38,194 bases of DNA from Pseudolactococcus piscium (lineage in GTDB: Bacteria > Bacillota > Bacilli > Lactobacillales > Streptococcaceae): the NCBI RefSeq assembly GCF_002441695.1, contig NZ_JXJW01000022.1, forward strand, positions 1 through 38,194, written 5' to 3'. The position numbers and the translations under genes were made by a program. Below, piece by piece: positions 35,096-38,194 of the stretch; the stretch's first letter is position 1; every line of letters starts with the position of its first letter. The notes under the pieces were generated by a model that worked only from the letters and a program-made list of their open reading frames with translations, made no database searches and was not told where the DNA came from.

Positions 35096-35729
35096 AAAAA
35101 GATTTACAGAAGTACTTGAGATCATCGCAGACATGTTTCCTGAAGCACATGGTGAATTGACTTCAGATACACCATTTCAATTACTGATTGCCGTGATTTT
35201 ATCAGCTCAGGCAACAGATAAGGGGGTCAATAAAGCGACACCAGCCTTATTTGCTGCCTATCCGGATAGTAAAAGTTTGGCGCAAGCCGCTGTTTCTGAT
35301 GTTGAACGTTTAATCAAGACGATTGGGCTTTACCGGAGTAAGGCTAAAAATATCATCAGAACGGCGATCATGATAGAAGAAGATTTTGGAGGTCAAATTC
35401 CGCAAGATAAGGCCTTGTTACAGACCTTACCTGGTGTTGGCCGTAAAACGGCTAATGTTGTGCTGGGCGATGCATTTGGTATTCCAGGCATAGCGGTTGA
35501 TACGCATGTTGAGCGGATTTCAAAGCGTCTACAACTTGTCAAACAGTCTGCTACAGTTACAAAAGTTGAAGAAAAGTTAATGAAGGTCGTACCAGAAGAG
35601 GAATGGGTAACTACCCATCATCGCCTCATCTTTTTTGGCCGCTATCATTGCACAGCACGTGCACCAAAATGTATGGCATGTCCGGTGCTACCTTATTGTC
35701 ACTTTGGAGGAAAACTAAGTTCAAAATGA
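35079..35729 (+). CDS. nth: endonuclease III
   Basis: This is a base-excision-repair glycosylase/AP lyase for oxidised pyrimidines. The helix-hairpin-helix LPGVGRKTANVVL contains catalytic K123, and D141 is in VDTHVERI. Cysteines C191, C198, C201 and C207 have the C-x6-C-x2-C-x5-C spacing that holds the [4Fe-4S] cluster. Length (216 aa) is normal. It overlaps dnaD and its TGA overlaps the trmK ATG, so the cluster is translationally coupled. Confidence 0.96.
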   Translation: MIVLSKKRFTEVLEIIADMFPEAHGELTSDTPFQLLIAVILSAQATDKGVNKATPALFAAYPDSKSLAQAAVSDVERLIKTIGLYRSKAKNIIRTAIMIEEDFGGQIPQDKALLQTLPGVGRKTANVVLGDAFGIPGIAVDTHVERISKRLQLVKQSATVTKVEEKLMKVVPEEEWVTTHHRLIFFGRYHCTARAPKCMACPVLPYCHFGGKLSSK

Positions 35730-36424
35730 AATATGAAAAATTATCAATTCGCCTACAAGAGGTAGGTGAATTTGTCCCACAAGATGCTGTACTACTCGAT
35801 ATTGGTAGTGATCATGCTTATTTGCCGATTCATTTAGTCAGGACGGGGCGGATTAAAAGCGCGATTGCAGGGGAAGTTGTCCAAGGGCCATACGATAGTG
35901 CCAAGTCAAATGTCGCAGAATTTGGCTTATCTGATAGCATTACAGTCCGCCTTGCGAGTGGTTTAGCAGCATTTGATCCTGAGATAGATGGTGTAGATAC
36001 GATTACGATCGCAGGTATGGGTGGTCATTTGATCGCGGATATTTTGGGCGAGGGTCAAGAAAAACTAGAACAGATATCAAGATTAATTTTACAGCCTAAT
36101 AATGGTGAATGGTATTTAAGAAATTGGTTACAAACGCATCAGTTTCAGATCTCCCATGAGACGATTTTGATAGAAAATGATAAACTATATGAAATTATTG
36201 TCGCATCTCCTAGCAAGACATTAATCCAACTATCACAAGATGACTTACGGTTTGGTCCGATCTTAAGGCAAGAAAAATCAGAGGTTTTTCGTCTGAAATG
36301 GCAATCCGAATTACGAGCTCATCAGGCGATTCTTTCGCAGATACCTGTATCAGCTACAGATAAGCGACAGGAATTTTTGGACAAGATTGCTAAGATTGAA
36401 GAGGTGTTAGATGTTAGCAAGTGA
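35726..36424 (+). CDS. trmK: tRNA (adenine22-N1)-methyltransferase TrmK
   Basis: TrmK methylates A22 in the tRNA D-arm. The SAM-binding site is VLLDIGSDHAYLPIHLV (motif I), and TITIAGMGGHLIADIL and LQPNNGEWYLRNWL complete the YqfN/TrmK fold. The C-terminal part is coiled-coil-like and Glu/Arg-rich. A longer frame opens at 35603, inside nth, but the ATG at 35726 gives the standard 232 aa and overlaps the nth stop as ATGA. The nearest GGAGG (35706-35710) is 15 bases away, so initiation probably relies on coupling. Confidence 0.92.
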   Translation: MKYEKLSIRLQEVGEFVPQDAVLLDIGSDHAYLPIHLVRTGRIKSAIAGEVVQGPYDSAKSNVAEFGLSDSITVRLASGLAAFDPEIDGVDTITIAGMGGHLIADILGEGQEKLEQISRLILQPNNGEWYLRNWLQTHQFQISHETILIENDKLYEIIVASPSKTLIQLSQDDLRFGPILRQEKSEVFRLKWQSELRAHQAILSQIPVSATDKRQEFLDKIAKIEEVLDVSK

Positions 36425-37181
36425 GTTTTTCAGTCAATATGAAGCCTACTGCCCTAAGGCGCTAGCTATGGCAGATGATCCAGTAGGTCTTCAACTTGGC
36501 ACGCTTGATAAAGAGATCAAAACAGTGATGGTCGCCTTAGATATACGTGAGCAGACAGTTCAAGAAGCCATCGATAAACAAGTGGATGTGATTTTGGCAA
36601 AACATCCGGTCATCTTTAGGCCCCTTGATAATCTGACCGATCAAGATACGCAACAAAAAATTATTTTAGATTTGGCACGTGCAGGGATCGCGGTCTATAC
36701 GAGTCATACCAACATCGATATCGTGTCTGGCGGATTAAATGATTACTTCTGCGAGGTGTTAGAGATGACAGAGGTTGAGGAACTGACAGATTTTGGTCTT
36801 GGTAGAGTAGGGAATATTCAACCACAGACTTTAGCAGTGTTTGCTGATAACCTGAAGGCACGTTTCGAGCTGACGGGACTAACAATCGTGTCTTATGATC
36901 AATCGCTAAGCAAAATCATTAAGCGTGTCGCCATCTGTGGGGGAAGCGGTGGTAAATTTTATCCAGATGCCTTGGCAAAAAAGGCGGATGTCTATGTCAC
37001 TGGAGATATCTATTATCATACGGCACACGACATGTTATCTTCTGGCTTGACTGCTATAGATCCTGGCCATCATATTGAAGTCTTGTTTATCAAAAAAGTA
37101 GCACAAGTACTTAGCGCCTTCAAAACAGATGTGACGGTTATTGAAAGTAGTGCGTTGACCAATCCTTTCATCCGTCATTAA
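36411..37181 (+). CDS. Nif3-like dinuclear metal-centre protein (DUF34)
   Basis: This is a conserved hexameric metal-binding protein, implicated in GTP cyclohydrolase-like or cofactor-damage roles but without an agreed function. Metal-ligand motifs are seen in ILAKHPVIFRPL, YTSHTNIDIVSGGLND and DPGHHIEVLF. The first motif has KH where many relatives have HH, as in streptococcal homologues. Length (256 aa) is that of the short form without the inserted PII-like domain. AGAGG precedes the ATG, and it overlaps trmK by 14 bases, the usual trmK-Nif3 pair. Confidence 0.9.
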   Translation: MLASEFFSQYEAYCPKALAMADDPVGLQLGTLDKEIKTVMVALDIREQTVQEAIDKQVDVILAKHPVIFRPLDNLTDQDTQQKIILDLARAGIAVYTSHTNIDIVSGGLNDYFCEVLEMTEVEELTDFGLGRVGNIQPQTLAVFADNLKARFELTGLTIVSYDQSLSKIIKRVAICGGSGGKFYPDALAKKADVYVTGDIYYHTAHDMLSSGLTAIDPGHHIEVLFIKKVAQVLSAFKTDVTVIESSALTNPFIRH

Positions 37182-37215
37182 GCGCCAGAAATAGCTATTA
37201 TAAATCTTTAAAAAT

Positions 37216-37246
37216 CAGGTATTGTATACTTGGTTTTTTTGTTTTT
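37216..37246 (+). terminator. terminator of the dnaD-nth-trmK-Nif3 cluster
   Basis: CAGGTAT (37216-37222) pairs with ATACTTG (37226-37232), including one G-T pair, around a 3-base loop, followed by a long T-rich tract. Confidence 0.65.
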
Positions 37247-37296
37247 AAATTTTATTTTTTGGGAAGCAAAAAAACGGGAAAAGTTAATTAAATTAC

Positions 37297-37325
37297 TTGA
37301 CAACTTCCTTTTAGTTTGTTAAAAT
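37297..37325 (+). promoter_or_regulatory. strong promoter of esxA
   Basis: A consensus TTGACA (37297-37302) and an extended -10 TG-T-TAAAAT (hexamer 37320-37325) are 17 bases apart. The start is expected near 37332, leaving a 46-base leader with AAGGAG (37366-37371) before the ATG. It is the best promoter seen in the window. Confidence 0.85.
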
Positions 37326-37377
37326 GTCGGTATATATAATATAACACTTTTGATGTATAGATATTAAGGAGACCATC

Positions 37378-37668
37378 ATGGCACAAATTAGTGTAACCCC
37401 AGAAGAACTAAAAGAACAAGCACAAGTCTATATGCGTTCAAAGGAAGAGATTGAGCTAGCAATTCAAAATGTGAACCGTATGAACGATACGATAGCCCAA
37501 GAATGGAAAGGTGCAGCGTTTGAAGCCTACCTTGAACAATACAACCAGCTGTATGTAAACGTTCAAAAATTTGAGGACTTACTTTCGGATATTAACCAGC
37601 AGTTGACGAGATATGCTGATACGATTGCTGAACGTGATGCACAAGATGCGCAAAGTTTTGGATTTTAA
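37378..37668 (+). CDS. esxA: WXG100 family protein EsxA (type VII secretion substrate)
   Basis: This is a small helical-hairpin protein secreted by the Gram-positive type VII (Ess/Yuk) system, where it also acts as a machine component. W43-K44-G45 is the WXG turn between two helices (about 8-40 and 47-88). The C-terminal stretch YADTIAERDAQDAQ resembles the YxxxD/E-type export signal but is not exact. Length (96 aa) is typical. It has a very strong promoter, a good ribosome-binding site and its own terminator. In a normal locus esaA, essA, esaB, essB and essC follow; here only debris does. Confidence 0.93.
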   Translation: MAQISVTPEELKEQAQVYMRSKEEIELAIQNVNRMNDTIAQEWKGAAFEAYLEQYNQLYVNVQKFEDLLSDINQQLTRYADTIAERDAQDAQSFGF

Positions 37669-37673
37669 AAGTG

Positions 37674-37697
37674 AGCGCCTTTTAAGGTGCTTTTTTT
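37674..37697 (+). terminator. terminator of esxA
   Basis: AGCGCCTT (37674-37681) pairs with AAGGTGCT (37684-37691), with one G-T pair and a short gap that must open as the loop, followed by seven T's. Confidence 0.8.
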
Positions 37698-37700
37698 ATA

Positions 37701-37877
37701 GAAAAGTATGAACCAAAAGCCTTGAATAAATCGGCTAACTATATCCTTGCGGTATCAAGCATCAATTTAGCTGATTTAACTGCCGACTAAAAACAGGTCG
37801 TTTTAGATCATGTATCGATTAAATCGGATGACAACACATTGAACTACTGGCTCTATATGGGACGTGGGGATTTTTGA
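37701..37877 (+). pseudogene. essB: remnant of essB (type VII secretion membrane protein)
   Basis: In frame from 37701 the DNA encodes a fragment resembling the extracytoplasmic C-terminal part of EssB/YukC, including KALNKSANYILAVSSINLAD and then KQVVLDHVSIKSDDNTLNYW with LYMGRGDF. A TAA at 37788-37790 interrupts the frame where a Gln codon (CAA) would fit, and a TGA at 37875-37877 ends it. The kinase-like N-terminus and membrane helix are missing entirely, since the fragment begins four bases after the esxA terminator. EssB is about 400 residues in intact systems; this is about 58 codons. Assignment rests on recalled family sequence, so it is moderate. Confidence 0.6.
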
Positions 37878-38194
37878 AACAAATGAGCTAGAGACAAGAG
37901 AACGATTTTTGATAGATAATCGCTTAAATTCGAATGAGTTAATTTTTGTCGTCTATTTATTAGGGGATCGTTTAAAAAAATTAGTTTAACGCATGAGTTT
38001 GCGGGTATAAAATCACCAGTTAAGACGCGACTCATCTTAGATAGAGACCGATTGATCGTTGATGTAAAAGAAGCAAGTGTCTACTATAATGACCCAAAAA
38101 TCGTTGGGCGGTATAAAGTGGCACCTCACCCATATGGGTCTATCGTATGCAAGAGTTAACTGAATCTGAGGTCTCAGATGTTGGTGTACAGAGG
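37876..38194 (+). pseudogene. frameshifted unidentified reading frame, cut by the window end
   Basis: Protein-like sequence continues across three frames: 37876-37986 (to LLGDRLKKLV and a stop), then 37983-38159 (THEFAGIKSPVKTRLILDRD and YYNDPKIVGRYKV), then from about 38129 to the end (WVYRMQELTESEVSDVG). This suggests at least two frameshifts in one former gene. The first segment joins the essB fragment directly, so a deletion fusion is possible. I do not recognise the family; a type VII component or an LXG-associated protein are options. The piece is partial. Confidence 0.4.

Noticed and set aside
35603-35725. Extended start for TrmK inside nth
   Set aside because: The added 41 residues are an out-of-frame reading of the nth iron-sulfur region; the ATG at 35726 overlaps the nth stop and matches family length.

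Overview
The window looks like the chromosome of a low-GC Gram-positive coccus in the Streptococcaceae, most likely the Lactococcus/Pseudolactococcus branch. The reasons are the lactococcal-type pyrK-pyrD-pyrF operon, the gpsB-rnpB-RNA methylase-mapZ cell-division block, a radC / glutamine-amidotransferase / rex neighbourhood as in streptococci, a purine activator box (PurBox) upstream of purC, and a type B RNase P RNA. No rRNA, tRNA, CRISPR array or intact insertion sequence was seen. The organism call is inference from gene content and order; no similarity search was run.

Layout: (1) 1-2682 is a PyrR-attenuated pyrKDF operon. (2) 2812-6911 carries gpsB, rnpB, an rRNA methylase gene and mapZ. 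(3) 6985-11575 is purC-purL with a PurBox. (4) 11849-15650 (minus) is a four-gene siderophore/ferric-iron ABC importer with a perfect 18-bp palindrome at its predicted transcription start. (5) 15730-18416 holds radC, a small LapA-like membrane protein, and on the minus strand a class I amidotransferase and the redox repressor gene rex, whose promoter carries a Rex-like box. (6) 18470-21519 is an ABC-F ATPase gene, possibly leaderless, overlapping a UDP-galactopyranose mutase gene. (7) 21599-25286 holds pyrE, pyrC, a DUF1054 gene and metA. (8) 25383-30344 is a complete MurNAc recycling locus, mupG-murQ-murP-murR, preceded by three copies of a 16-bp motif spaced about 40-42 bp apart. (9) 30576-34196 is an accessory island: an Rgg-type regulator, very strong hairpins, a gap with a short Cys-containing reading frame, two unrecognised four-helix membrane proteins and a BcrA/LanF-type ABC exporter. 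(10) 34400-37181 is a tightly overlapping dnaD-nth-trmK-Nif3 cluster. (11) 37378-38194 is an intact WXG100 (EsxA-like) gene followed by debris of essB and an unidentified frameshifted reading frame.

How the parts work together: pyrC, pyrD/pyrK, pyrE and pyrF cover pyrimidine synthesis from carbamoyl-aspartate to UMP, but only the pyrKDF leader shows an attenuator. The mup/mur operon should import a MurNAc disaccharide as its 6-phosphate, cleave it, and turn MurNAc-6P into GlcNAc-6P plus lactate. The regions most worth a second look are the Rgg/ABC island, which resembles a peptide-antibiotic defence or signalling locus with two novel small membrane proteins; the triple operator of the MurNAc operon; and the decayed type VII secretion locus that retains a well-expressed-looking esxA.
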